This document shows, one piece after another, positions 22,057 to 30,914 of a stretch of 64,000 bases of DNA. The notes under the pieces were generated by a model. That model ran no database searches, had not been told where the DNA came from, and was given only the letters and a program-made list of their open reading frames with translations. Every line of letters begins with the position of its first letter. Within the stretch, counting starts at the first letter, position 1. The position numbers were made by a program, and so were the translations under genes. Source of the stretch: Choristoneura fumiferana (lineage: Eukaryota; Arthropoda; Insecta; Lepidoptera; Tortricidae). Where the stretch lies: the NCBI RefSeq assembly GCF_025370935.1, contig NC_133493.1, positions 8,963,254 through 9,027,253 of the forward strand. Reading direction: 5' to 3'.

Positions 22057-22538
22057 GAGAAGTCTCTTCGTTCCATTCTCCATACAAACGTAGTCCCGGT
22101 CTCGTTTGAAAACTAGGCAACAGAAATAGATGAAATTTTGTAAGTATGGACTAGACGTAATTATCTATGCCTGTGGTTTTTCAGATTTTCATATAAATGT
22201 GTAATATCAGAATAACAGGAGCTCAAAAGTCAACAAAAAAAGATGTTAACTTTGCACGAGAATTACAGGCTAATTATGCATTTTTACAAAAATCGAAAAA
22301 ACCACAGGCCATTGATTTCTGTGCTATACTTTTCGTATAATATGAGGACAACGAAACCCAAAATTCAATCGCCCAAATCTTGAAAAGCCTATAGCTATCT
22401 CGATATAAATTACGAACGTCGTTGCGGAAGGCATGGGGGGGACCGGACGGCTGCGAGCGCTTATGTCACGAGTGATAAAGACAGCAATATCGCAAACGAA
22501 TACCTAACGCGGCCGCAGGGCCGGCAGGGAAACTTCTC
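22057..22538. mobile_element. TTAA-flanked inverted-repeat element (piggyBac-type MITE)
   Basis: The element is bounded by TTAA at 22053-22056 and 22539-22542. It begins GAGAAGTCTCTTCG and ends GGGAAACTTCTC, a short inverted repeat. A TTAA target duplication is the hallmark of piggyBac-superfamily transposons; this 482-bp copy has no transposase frame. The left part (CCATACAAACGTAGTCCCGG) and the GC-rich right part are unlike each other. It lies 326 bp beyond the stop codon of EcKL copy 1. Confidence 0.6.
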
Positions 22539-22821
22539 TTAACCTTGTTGAAAATATTTTATTTATTTGGGTGATGCTCATTCATTAAGACAAGATAAGA
22601 TAAAATAATTCAATTAATACAAAATTATACCTATATCGGCACTAGGGTTACTAGAAAACTCTGTGTCGCAACCTAAAAGAGCTAGCTTAAATTAACAGTA
22701 AGTACAAGTAATTATTATGAAAGTTTGCAATCATAAAATAAAATGAAATTCAAAAACAATAAAAATAGTAACAAAATAATGTGTACACAACAACAACAAT
22801 ATAGTATAATAATTAAATCAA

Positions 22822-22827
22822 TTTAAT
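22822..22827 (-). promoter_or_regulatory. Possible poly(A) signal of EcKL copy 1
   Basis: Read on the minus strand, ATTAAA occurs 37 bp after the copy-1 stop. It is the common variant signal, and no AATAAA lies closer. Weak evidence in AT-rich DNA. Confidence 0.3.
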
Positions 22828-22863
22828 TTAAGGATTTTGATGTGTTTTAAGATAATTAGTAGT

Positions 22864-24920
22864 TCAAATGATTCCCCATCTGATGTAGTCTTCAACGACC
22901 TCGGTAGTAGCGTCCAGAGCCAACTGGTTAGGTTCTAAGGCCAAATTTTGTATGCTATCTATTTTTGGTGCATCCTCCGGCTCTACCAAGAGAATGGGAG
23001 TCATAGACAATCCTAAAAATAAGCCCAGCGTTTTGCTCTGAAAAAAAATGTATTAAAAGTGAAAAAAAAAAAACCTTATGATCCTTATAAGCGGCCAGGA
23101 CACCTCTCCCAGCACGCACCGTATCCCTTTACTTCACACTTTTTTAAATAAATATCATTTGATCCAAAATAATCATCTACTAGTTCAAAAATGAAAGTAT
23201 AAAGGAAATAGTAAAAGAACTAAATTTATGTTATGGGTGGCCATGGGCGGTGGTGATTGCTTTCCTACAGATGAGATATATATGTAAAAACACATCTATT
23301 CAATGAATTTTGAAAAGTGCTATCTTTACATAAGAAGTATCATACTTCAATCAATCTATTCCAATCCTATCTATAGGCTATTAATATCTAATTCTTATAT
23401 TTTATCTCTAAGGAAAACCTGAGCAATTGGAGGGAGCCTGAAACACATTTGGAAATATTTCGTGCTATACGGCAAAAATTCATATTATTCAGATCAAACA
23501 AAACGTCAAAAAATACGATAATAAATATATTTGTTACGGGATACATTAAGATTGTAGACTTAAGCATTTACGAGTGTATATTAATGGTGAAGTATCTTAT
23601 AAATTAAAAACTTACTTCTTTAAGATCTTCTTCGAAAGTTTTCCTCGGATAAACTTTATTAATATCGATGTGAAGATTTTGCAGTGCAATGGTCAGTTCA
23701 GTATAAAAGTGTCGTAATAGTTGATCATAGTGTTTCTGCCGGAATTTCGCATCTGAGCCACACCAGATAAAGTAAATTAGGTCAACTACCAACGGACCAA
23801 AGTGGAGCGTTTGGAAATCAAGTGGCACAATTTGAACTTTCCCATCCTGAAATTGAAAACAATTTTATTATTTTTTCATAATTAAAATTGTATTGGACCG
23901 TTCAACAAAACTGGACCAAATATGTGGCACAAAAAAGAAAAGGCAAGAAGGGCAAGAAAATGGGTTAACTCGATTAATTGGTCCCTTAAAGCAACTGAAA
24001 TAACATAAGCTAATTAATCAAAGAAGATATAAAACAAAAACAGTAATCAATTCATTAAACCGAAAGTTCACAGCTACAATTAGGTATTTGACTTTAAGGA
24101 AACCCAATAGCAATGAATAAATGAAAAATTTTATGATACAATAACGAATGCATACCTTTTTTCGGTGCATCAAATTATTAGATCTATAATCGCCGTGGAT
24201 GAGAAAACCAGCATCTAATGGCTTCCACAAGAGAGCGAGATCATGTAGCATATTTTTTTCTTTTATATAATTTTGTACCTTAGCCCTATGGTCTTCTTTT
24301 ATAATTTTCTCTCCCATTTTTATGGCTTGGTTCAGGAATACTTCTTTCATATTTTCCATAGCAAATATATCCAGTCTTATTTTTCTAATGCGCTCCAATT
24401 CTTCAATATTTTCCTCTTTAGCAGCGATTCCAAGAGCATGAAACTTAGCCAACTCTGAAACGGCTGCAGATGCATAGTCCCAGTCCAAAGGTTTAAACCT
24501 GTTAAAGCTTTCATATCCACTCGCCGCGAGATTTTCAAGTATTAAAGTTTCTTTATTGTTTGTAGATTCATGTCCGTAATATTTAGAAACATTAAGCCGG
24601 TCGATTATTGCGACATCATGTTTATCGTAAAGTCTTTCAAATGCGTATATAAGTTCAGAATAGAAGACACATTCGGTCTCAAAAGCTTTAGTAAACATGT
24701 CACTGCTTGCCCGCAGAGCTTCATTAAAATTTGCTATTTTAGCGAAAAGTTTGAGATCTTCTTTTGGTGGTGCCGATATAGTGGCTAGGTGAAGAGTGCT
24801 AGAATAGTTAGCACCTTCAGATGATATGTCTTGCACGTCAATATCTCCAATGTTGTAGCCCCTTTCTTTTGCAATTTTATTTAATAAATCTCTCAGACTA
24901 TTATGACTTTCTTCTGCCAT
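22864..24920 (-). CDS. Ecdysteroid kinase-like protein, copy 1 (three exons)
   Basis: A 389-residue member of the EcKinase / CHK-kinase-like family, predicted cytosolic ATP-dependent kinases of small hydroxylated compounds; characterised relatives phosphorylate ecdysteroids, and others are linked to detoxification. Substrate here is unknown. Exons: 24156-24920 (255 codons), 23616-23846 (77), 22864-23037 (57 plus stop). Both introns (309 and 578 bp) are GT-AG and phase 0. Motifs in order: GANYSSTLHLAT at 36-47, probable ATP lysine K61 in LFAKIAN, glutamate E83, hinge LILENL at 126-131, catalytic HGDYRSNN at 242-249 (H242, D244, N249), and metal-binding D265 in LDFQ. Length is normal for the family. 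The family's usual tryptophan in the HGDxW motif is arginine. The start codon matches copy 2 (MAEE). There is no signal peptide or membrane segment. A SINE-B-like scrap (about 23222-23275) lies in intron 2. The first exon reads on into intron 1 to 24018, but that extension lacks the DFQ region and is not coding. Confidence 0.93.
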
Positions 24921-25030
24921 TTTATTTTTAATAGTGGCACACTTGAATAACGAGTCAGTTAAATGCTTTGTGTAGTTGTCTATATATGAAGTTGCTTGTC
25001 CCTGTTATCTTCAGATAACAATGAGGAAAG
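24921..25030 (-). promoter_or_regulatory. Core promoter and 5' UTR region of EcKL copy 1
   Basis: On the minus strand a TATATA-type box at about 24981-24987 lies some 65 bp before the ATG. It is followed by GCATTTAACTGACTCG, which aligns with TTCGTTGACTTGC at the same spacing before copy 2, making TGACT a possible start site. Farther up, ATCTTCAGATAACA (25008-25021) is also shared with copy 2 (31419-31432). The conservation supports a regulatory role; the exact start site is inferred. Confidence 0.45.
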
Positions 25031-25680
25031 GTTTTGTATCTATCGTGGTCATTTGTGGGGTTCCGTAATTTTCTAAGATGTGGAGTGGAGACCTTTTGGA
25101 GAAGACAGGCCTAAGAGTAAGATCAAGGATGTCATGACAGAATGAAATCAAATAAACTGCAAGGACCCGAAAAGAGCTCTAAAGAAGGTCGCTGCTCGAA
25201 GAAAAAAAAACTACGAGGAATAGACGAGGAAATCGGGTCATTAGAATTATTTTAAAAAATTAGGGTTATAGTTTCGCCATGTCTGTCTGTTTAGGGTACC
25301 TCCCATAGACGTAAAGTCCCCTCCCCCTCTTAAAGCTAAACATGTTCTTAACAACATGGAATCTTACAGTAACTCAACTCAAAAGACACTTGATTTATTT
25401 ATATTTATCTAGAATGATTGCTGCAATCGTGCGATAACAATTCAAGATAGGACAAGAATTAATCAACGCTTGCAATTAAATAAACGCAAACTCGACATAA
25501 TTTAAATACTTATATGTATATATATGGTATAGGCTTACATAAGGAGCTGTTAAATGGAGTTATGACTTTAGTTTTATAAAGTTAGTAGGTACGTCATTTC
25601 AGACTAAAGAGGTTTCAATTAGTCATCCAACGTTTTATTTATATCTTTAAAACTAAGATATAAACTAATTTTACACTATA
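25031..25680. other. Upstream spacer of EcKL copy 1
   Basis: It contains a small Rep-A scrap (25255-25320: TTAGGGTTATAGTTTCGCC, then AGGGTACCTCCCATAGACG) and a short TATATATATGG stretch near 25515. No gene is seen. Confidence 0.4.
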
Positions 25681-25682
25681 AA

Positions 25683-26068
25683 AATTGGTTTAAAGGGGGA
25701 GGGGGACGCTCGATTTTAATGAAAATTTGCACTTTAAAGTTGAATATTTTGCAAACAAATCACTGAATCGAAAATCGTTGTAGCAACCCCCTAATCATTT
25801 TAAAAGACCTATCCAACGATACCCCACACTACAAGTTTGGATGAGAGAAAAAAAATCACCCCCACTTTACGTCTATGGGAGGTACAGTAAAAAAAAATAT
25901 TTTTGGAAATTTTATTGTGCCATTTTGTCGGCAATAGTTTACATACATATTCGTGCAAAACTACAGCTTTCTAGCATTGATAGAACATACAGACATGGCA
26001 TGACAGACAGACAGATATGTCGAAATTATAAGGGTTCCGTTTTTGCCATTTCGGCTTCGGAACCCTAA
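25683..26068 (-). repeat. Rep-A element, truncated, minus orientation
   Basis: The reversed first half of Rep-A runs from GGGGGACGCTCGATTTTAAT through CGTCTATGGGAGGTACAGT to TTTTTGCCATTTCGGCTTCG and GAACCCTAAAAAA. The 75-codon plus-strand frame at 25841 lies inside it and is chance. Confidence 0.6.
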
Positions 26069-26070
26069 AA

Positions 26071-26316
26071 AAATTATAACAAAAAATTTAACCGACTACA
26101 AAAAACCATGAAAATAATTTTCTACCAGTCTGAAGTCGGTCGGTGTCTCAGTAAGAGCCAGCAGGAGTGGACCTATAGTCATTTACCTCACCCACACACT
26201 TTATATTGGGCTTCAATCACTCTTGCTGGCTCGTGCTGAGGCACCGACCGAATTCAGACTGGTAGAAAATTATTTTCATGGTTTTTGTAGTCGGTTAAAT
26301 TTTTTGCTATAATTTT
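26071..26316. mobile_element. Hairpin-H element, copy 1
   Basis: The left arm (TTTAACCGACTACAAAAAAC, CATGAAAATAATTTTCTACC, AGTCTGAAGTCGGTCGG) and right arm are inverted copies of about 95 bp around a 50-bp loop. Conserved family pieces are the outer AACCGACTACAAAA and the inner GAGCCAGCAGGAGTGG. Similarity to the other copy continues at 26520-26630 (GTGAAATACTTGTTATTGA, AGAGCAAATGCACGAGTTAC; compare 44090-44200), so the full unit is larger than the hairpin. Confidence 0.6.
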
Positions 26317-26649
26317 TGTTAACGATTTTTAGTGTAAATAATCTAAGATACAATATTTTAATATCAACTGCTCGTCACCTTTTACGAAAGATTGCTTTTC
26401 CGATGCAGAGATGTTCATGATTGAGGAGTCCTAGTGCTTCACCACCCGTTTTACCATATTATTATGCATTACGAGGAGCATAAGTTGTTAAGCAACTGTG
26501 TCAAAGTAATTAAAATTTAACCCGTGAAATACTTGTTATTGAGTAGTAACTCCGATGGTCAACTATAGTTCCACTTTACCAAATGATGATTTTCAAGAGC
26601 AAATGCACGAGTTACTACTAATAAAATATTAATAGGGTTGGCATTTACT

Positions 26650-26715
26650 AGCTTTTGCCCGCGGCTTCGCCGGCGTGGAATTCGGTTATCGCGTGCCGTT
26701 ACCTCGGTAACTGTC
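26650..26715 (-). mobile_element. Helitron-like element 3' end
   Basis: Read on the minus strand it ends GCCGCGGGCAAAAGCTAG followed by T, the same 3' end as the complete copy at 28620-28842. The 5' end is missing. Confidence 0.4.
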
Positions 26716-26894
26716 CATTTAAACGTGCTTTTATTTTAATACAGAATCACATCTCCAAATATGGGTGGTGACTGTATCACATGAATTCTAGCACTAGAAT
26801 AACAAATTAATTGTAAGGTTGGTATCTACGTATAAAAAAATAATTATTCAGTGAATAAAGAACTTTAAATCCCACGTTTAAATCCTCTCGCAAC

Positions 26895-27340
26895 GTACCT
26901 CTGACTTAAAAGAGTTTTGATCCGGTGAACAAGTGGCAGGACGGTCAACACATACGTACTAGTTCCCGTTGTGAACAACACATAATTGGCTGTCCCCTCT
27001 GTTAATACACAAACTCCAATCGTTACACCGTAGTGTGTGCACACTAGTGTTTCTGGTCTGCGGTTTCTCGGCGAAGTGGGATGCTTAGGCATGACGAGGA
27101 TAAGTACTTGCAAACAAACAAGCGACGTCTCCTCTCATCCACTCAAAGTTGACTGGTAGAGATCCCTTAAAGGGATAAGTCCGCCTTTGTACAAGTATCT
27201 AAAGTTTGTCAGTTGTATTTTGTTATTTTCTTTTGTACAATAAAGAGTTTACATACATACAAACAAGCGACGAGAAATATCTTTATTTCATAGTAAAGAT
27301 ATAGAAGAAATTATAATTATTAAGCATATATAGGTAGATC
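26895..27340. repeat. Dispersed repeat N, interrupted copy
   Basis: 26895-27085 matches 34376-34560 over about 190 bp (shared blocks: CCGTTGTGAACAACACATAA, ACACCGTAGTGTGTGCACAC, GCGGTTTCTCGGCG). 27086-27127 plus 27273-27340 matches 38632-38720 (GCTTAGGCATGAC, GAGAAATATCTTTATTTCAT). A LINE 3' end splits the copy. The 82-codon minus frame over it is not supported as coding. Confidence 0.45.
27128..27258 (+). mobile_element. LINE 3' end inserted with 14-bp target duplication
   Basis: The sequence ACAAACAAGCGACG flanks the insert at 27114-27127 and 27259-27272. The 131-bp insert contains CTGGTAGAGATCCCTTAAAG, GGATAAGTCCGCCTTTGTAC and TTGTACAATAAAGAGTTTAC, the 3' end of a non-LTR element. Relatives are at 52243-52350 (minus) and 53455-53555 (plus). 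The long duplication fits target-primed reverse transcription with severe 5' truncation. Confidence 0.65.
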
Positions 27341-27344
27341 TAAG

Positions 27345-27450
27345 GTAGAATTATTCACGGTGACGCGTGCCGTGGTTCTTATTACAATGTCATTAATGTC
27401 TAATTTTGACAAAAGCACGCGTCTTCGTGGATTGCACTAGATATAATCAG
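27345..27450 (+). repeat. Repeat shared with the tRNA-like element at 41230-41520
   Basis: ATTCACGGTGACGCGTGCCG, TGGTTCTTATTACAATGTCA, TTAATGTCTAATTTTGAC and the GCGTCTTCGTGGAT block are, in reverse, the left flank of the tRNA-like unit at 41384-41457. The tRNA-like part is absent here. Confidence 0.45.
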
Positions 27451-27555
27451 GTACACGCTTTTTGGTAAAGGCTTAGAGCTCTTAAACAACGCAATGGGTT
27501 TAATACTGTTTTGCACGGGGACGAAGAAGTGAAAAATATGAACTAACCGCTTTTT

Positions 27556-27666
27556 ATTAAATATAATGACCCGGATAACTCACGTCTTAAATCGAGTTTT
27601 AAGACGTGAGTTATCCGGGTCATTATATTTAATATGAGTGAGTCTCACGGTAGTTTCTGTTCAAAA
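27556..27666. mobile_element. Hairpin-G element, collapsed copy
   Basis: ATTAAATATAATGACCCGG, ATAACTCACGTCTTAAA is followed at once by its reverse complement, leaving almost no loop, then ATGAGTGAGTCTCACGG and TGTTCAAAA. It is flanked by TAACCGCTTTTTAT at 27544-27557 and 27667-27680, a 12-14 bp target duplication. The full copy at 42535-42746 keeps an extra internal segment of about 100 bp. Confidence 0.6.
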
Positions 27667-27680
27667 TAACCGCTTTTTAT

Positions 27681-28250
27681 AATAGATTTGTTTATTTTTT
27701 CAGCTCTTCTTTTTATAGTTTCATCTGTGCTATTCATACTTACAAAAGAGTAACGTGGCCAACTCACAGATTAACTACGCACAGCCTAAATAACTTGAAT
27801 TAGATGCTTAAAATTTGACAGGGATGATCCTTGAGGATCACAAAGGTGTACTAATAAGGTATTTTTTTGGAAATTTCTTTGCAAAAGGGAACTAGGTAAG
27901 TAACTTTGATTTTTCTACTGAACCCGCAAAATAGAGCTATTTTTTCTCGATTTGTATTGTTACCAAACGGTAACTAATACGCGATTTTTTTAATTTTCTG
28001 CAAAACAGCTAAGCTGCTCGGAGTATCTTATTTCTATAGAATCCGGAATAGGGAAATTCGCTGAAGAACTAAAGTCATGAACATAGCTCGAAGAATAGGT
28101 GTAGACGACTCGTGTTATTTTTATTTTATATCATAAGTTAAAATAATTTGTTTGTTTTTCATGTTAAAGTCTGCCAAGGACACAGAATTGCTGAAGATGT
28201 TTTTATATGCATACATCGTAAAGAAGGTAAAAGAATTGGTCAATTATTTG
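27681..28250. other. Spacer downstream of EcKL copy 2
   Basis: AT-rich sequence with no recognised repeat or ORF. It lies between the collapsed hairpin and the 3' end of copy 2. Confidence 0.5.
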
Positions 28251-28255
28251 AATGA

Positions 28256-28261
28256 TTTATT
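28256..28261 (-). promoter_or_regulatory. Probable poly(A) signal of EcKL copy 2
   Basis: Read on the minus strand, AATAAA lies 31 bp after the copy-2 stop. A second AATAAA at 28281-28286 is only 6 bp after the stop, so the more distal one is the better candidate. Confidence 0.45.
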
Positions 28262-28292
28262 TGATGTTCTCATTCACAAATTTATTTGTTGT

Positions 28293-30914
28293 TCAAATAA
28301 TTCCCCATCTGATGTAGTCTTCAACAACTTCGGTAGTTCTGTCCAGTGCTAGCTGATTTGGCTCTAAGGCAAAGTTTTCCATGCTTTCAATCTTTGGTCC
28401 ATTCTCCGGCTCTACCAACAGAATGGGCATCAAGGCTAATCCTATAAATAAGCCAAGTGTTTTGCTCTGAAAAAAAAATATGATATTATATATAGGGTGA
28501 GTTTTATTGAGGCAAATATAACACTGTAATTTTGTTAGTATGAGCAGACAAAGTCCCACTGAGATCAGACAAAAACTTCAAAACAATACATGGAACGCTT
28601 CAATACCATCAATCATAAATCCATACTAATATTATAAATGCGAAACATGTGTGTGTGTTTGTATGTTTGTTCGTCTTTCACGTCAATACAGATCGACGGA
28701 TCGACGTGTTTTTGACATAGAGATATATTATGAGCCAAAGAGTGACAAAGGCTACTTTTTATCCCGGAAAAACGCACATTTCCCGAGGGAACAGCGCTCG
28801 TTAACCGAATTCCACGCGGGCAAGGCCGCGAGCAAAAGCTAGTTTAAAATGACATAGGTTTGTACATGTCTGTCGCATGTACTAATTTATGCGGCATTGC
28901 AGTATTACCGTGATTTCTTTATCTCTAAATATTTACTAAATAATTAAATATGTATAATTTCACAAATCAACTAATCATATCAAAATCTCCGTAGTATACA
29001 CGCGCTACTGCTGCCCAAAAGCTTCGATCAGATTGAGAGGACTTGAACTGTAGTTCTCATGCGAACCCAGTGCGGATTGAGAGCTTCTGATATCACATTT
29101 AAATACTTCGCAGGAGTGTACAGCTTCCTTCACAATGAAAGGAAAAGAGAGATAAACATTTACTCTTAATTGAATATGGAGAATGAAAAAAAAATGCGTA
29201 CCTAGTTATCACGGTCACAAAACGGTGGTAATGGAGTTAATGTCACCTTTGCAGATGGCGCTGGTCTTCCTTTGGGACCATAAGAGGATATTATACGTTA
29301 AACAGATAAAAAAACAATAAACGGTGAAACTGGCACGCAACACTTTTAAAATACAAACCCGAACATTCTTATTTATTCAAATCTACATAATACACAACAT
29401 TTTCTTTCACTGAAAACTGATGCAACATTTACCAAATAATAAAAACTTACATCTTCAAGTTCCGTTTGAAAAGTCTTCCTAGGATAAACTTCATTAATAT
29501 CGACGTGGAGATTTTTCAGCGCGATGGTAAGTTCAGAATAAAAGTGCTCCAATAGCTGCTGATAATGCTTTTTACGAAACTTAGAATCTGAGCCACACCA
29601 GATGAAGTACAGTAGGTCAGCTGCCAGAGGACCAAAGCGAAGTGTTTGGAAATCAAGAGGTACAACTTGGACTTTCCCATCCTGAAAAATAAAATCAGTT
29701 ACAAAATCTTCAAAACTGACACATCTGGCCGTTGGCTCAAAAGCTGTGAATAGTGTAACTGGACTAAATTATGTGGTTCGAAAAATTAAAAGGCCTAAAG
29801 TATCGAAAAAATTCGCCGTTGGGTAGTTATGGGCTTAATTGATTTGTTGACATGGTGTTTAACAGAATATTCACGCACTCAAAGTTCACTCGTTAATAAT
29901 CATTTTTGGTTAACATTAAATACCCGCCAATACCAGAAATTACTTTGATTTTATATAGTATTGTTTTTATTAGTTTGTGCCTTTATTTGTAAATTGTACA
30001 ATATCTACGTGGAGATCCCCGACTCGTTTTGGTTTGCACGCAGTTGTGTCGTAAAAAACTATTACAGTTATTGTCGCTTAAGTTTGTGAAATTCAATGTG
30101 AATAAAGAAACAAATCAGAAATTAAAAAATACAAAAAAATAATGCTTACTTTTTTTCGATGCATTAAGTTATTAGGTTTATAATCGGAATGGATGAGAAA
30201 TCCTGCATCAAATGGCTTCCACAAGATAGCCATGTCATGTAACATATTTTCTTCTTTTAAATAATTATGTAGCTTTGCCCTATATTCTTCTTTTATAGTC
30301 TCTTTTCCCATTTTTATGGCTTGTTTCATGAACACTTCTTTCATGTTTTCAATTTCGTACGTGTCCAGTCCTATTTTTTTAATGCGCTCCAATCCTTCAA
30401 TATTTTCCTCTTTAGCGGTGATTCCAAGAGCATGAAACTTAGCCAATTCTGAAACGGCTGCAGATGCATAGTCCCAGTCAAAAGGTTTAAATCTGTCAAA
30501 GTTTTCATATCCAATCGCTGCGAGATTTTCAAGTATTAACGTCTCTTTATTGTTTGTAGATTCATATCCGTAGTATTTAGAAAGATTAAGCCTGTCGTTT
30601 ATTGCGACATTATGTTTATCGTAAAGTCTTTCAAATGCGAATATAAGTTCAGAATAGAAGACACGTTCGGTCTCAAATGTTTTAGCAAACATTTCACTGC
30701 TTGCCCGCACTGCTTCATTAAAATTTGCTACTTTAGCGAAAAGCTTGAGGTCTTCTTTTGGTGGTGCCGAAATAGTGGCTAGGTGAAGAGTGCTAGAATA
30801 ATTAGCACCGTCAGATGATGCATCTTGAACGTCAATAACTTCATCGTTGTAGCCTCTCCCTTTTGCAATTTTATTTAATAAAAGCCTTAGGTGGTTATGA
30901 ACTTCTTCTGCCAT
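28293..30914 (-). CDS. Ecdysteroid kinase-like protein, copy 2 (three exons)
   Basis: Paralog of the gene at 22864-24920, same strand, head to tail, 389 residues. Exons: 30150-30914 (255 codons), 29451-29681 (77), 28293-28466 (57 plus stop). Introns of 468 and 984 bp are GT-AG, phase 0, at the same positions as in copy 1. Protein identity to copy 1 is about 80% by eye, with no stop or frameshift. Motifs: GANYSSTLHLAT at 36-47, K61 in LFAKVAN, E83 in ERVFY, hinge LILENL at 126-131, catalytic HSDYKPNN at 242-249, D265 in LDFQ. The glycine of the family's HGD is serine, and the usual tryptophan two residues after the Asp is lysine; H242, D244 and N249 remain. Intron 2 is long because it holds a Helitron-like element (28620-28842) and a decayed SINE-C. 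A 396-bp inverted-repeat element sits in the promoter, so expression may differ from copy 1. Function is inferred from the family only. Confidence 0.92.
28620..28842 (+). mobile_element. Helitron-like element, complete, non-autonomous
   Basis: It starts TCCATACTAATATTATAAAT after an A, ends AGCAAAAGCTAG before a T, and has a small GCGG/CCGC hairpin just before the end. A to T insertion, TC start and CTAG end are the Helitron signature. The body has GT repeats, ATCGACGGATCGACG and TTTTTATCCCGG. It sits inside intron 2 of EcKL copy 2, opposite to transcription. It resembles the Lep1-type elements described in Lepidoptera, recalled and not checked. Confidence 0.65.
28990..29165 (-). mobile_element. 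SINE-C, strongly decayed, in intron 2 of copy 2
   Basis: GAACCCAGTGCGGATTGAGA, ACTTCGCAGGAGTGTACAGC and TTCCTTCACAATGAAAGG keep the order of the SINE-C body in reverse. The head and tail cannot be recognised. Confidence 0.35.

Noticed and set aside
24018..24155. Read-through of EcKL exon 1 into intron 1, giving a 300-residue protein
   Set aside because: A GTATGC donor follows codon 255, and copy 2 has its donor at the same codon. The extension loses the metal-binding DFQ region and has no counterpart in copy 2.
30093..30914. EcKL copy 2 as a pseudogene because of HSD and the promoter insertion
   Set aside because: All three exons are open, splice sites are intact, and the key H, D, N and DFQ Asp residues are kept. 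Altered function is possible, but there is no sequence evidence of inactivation.
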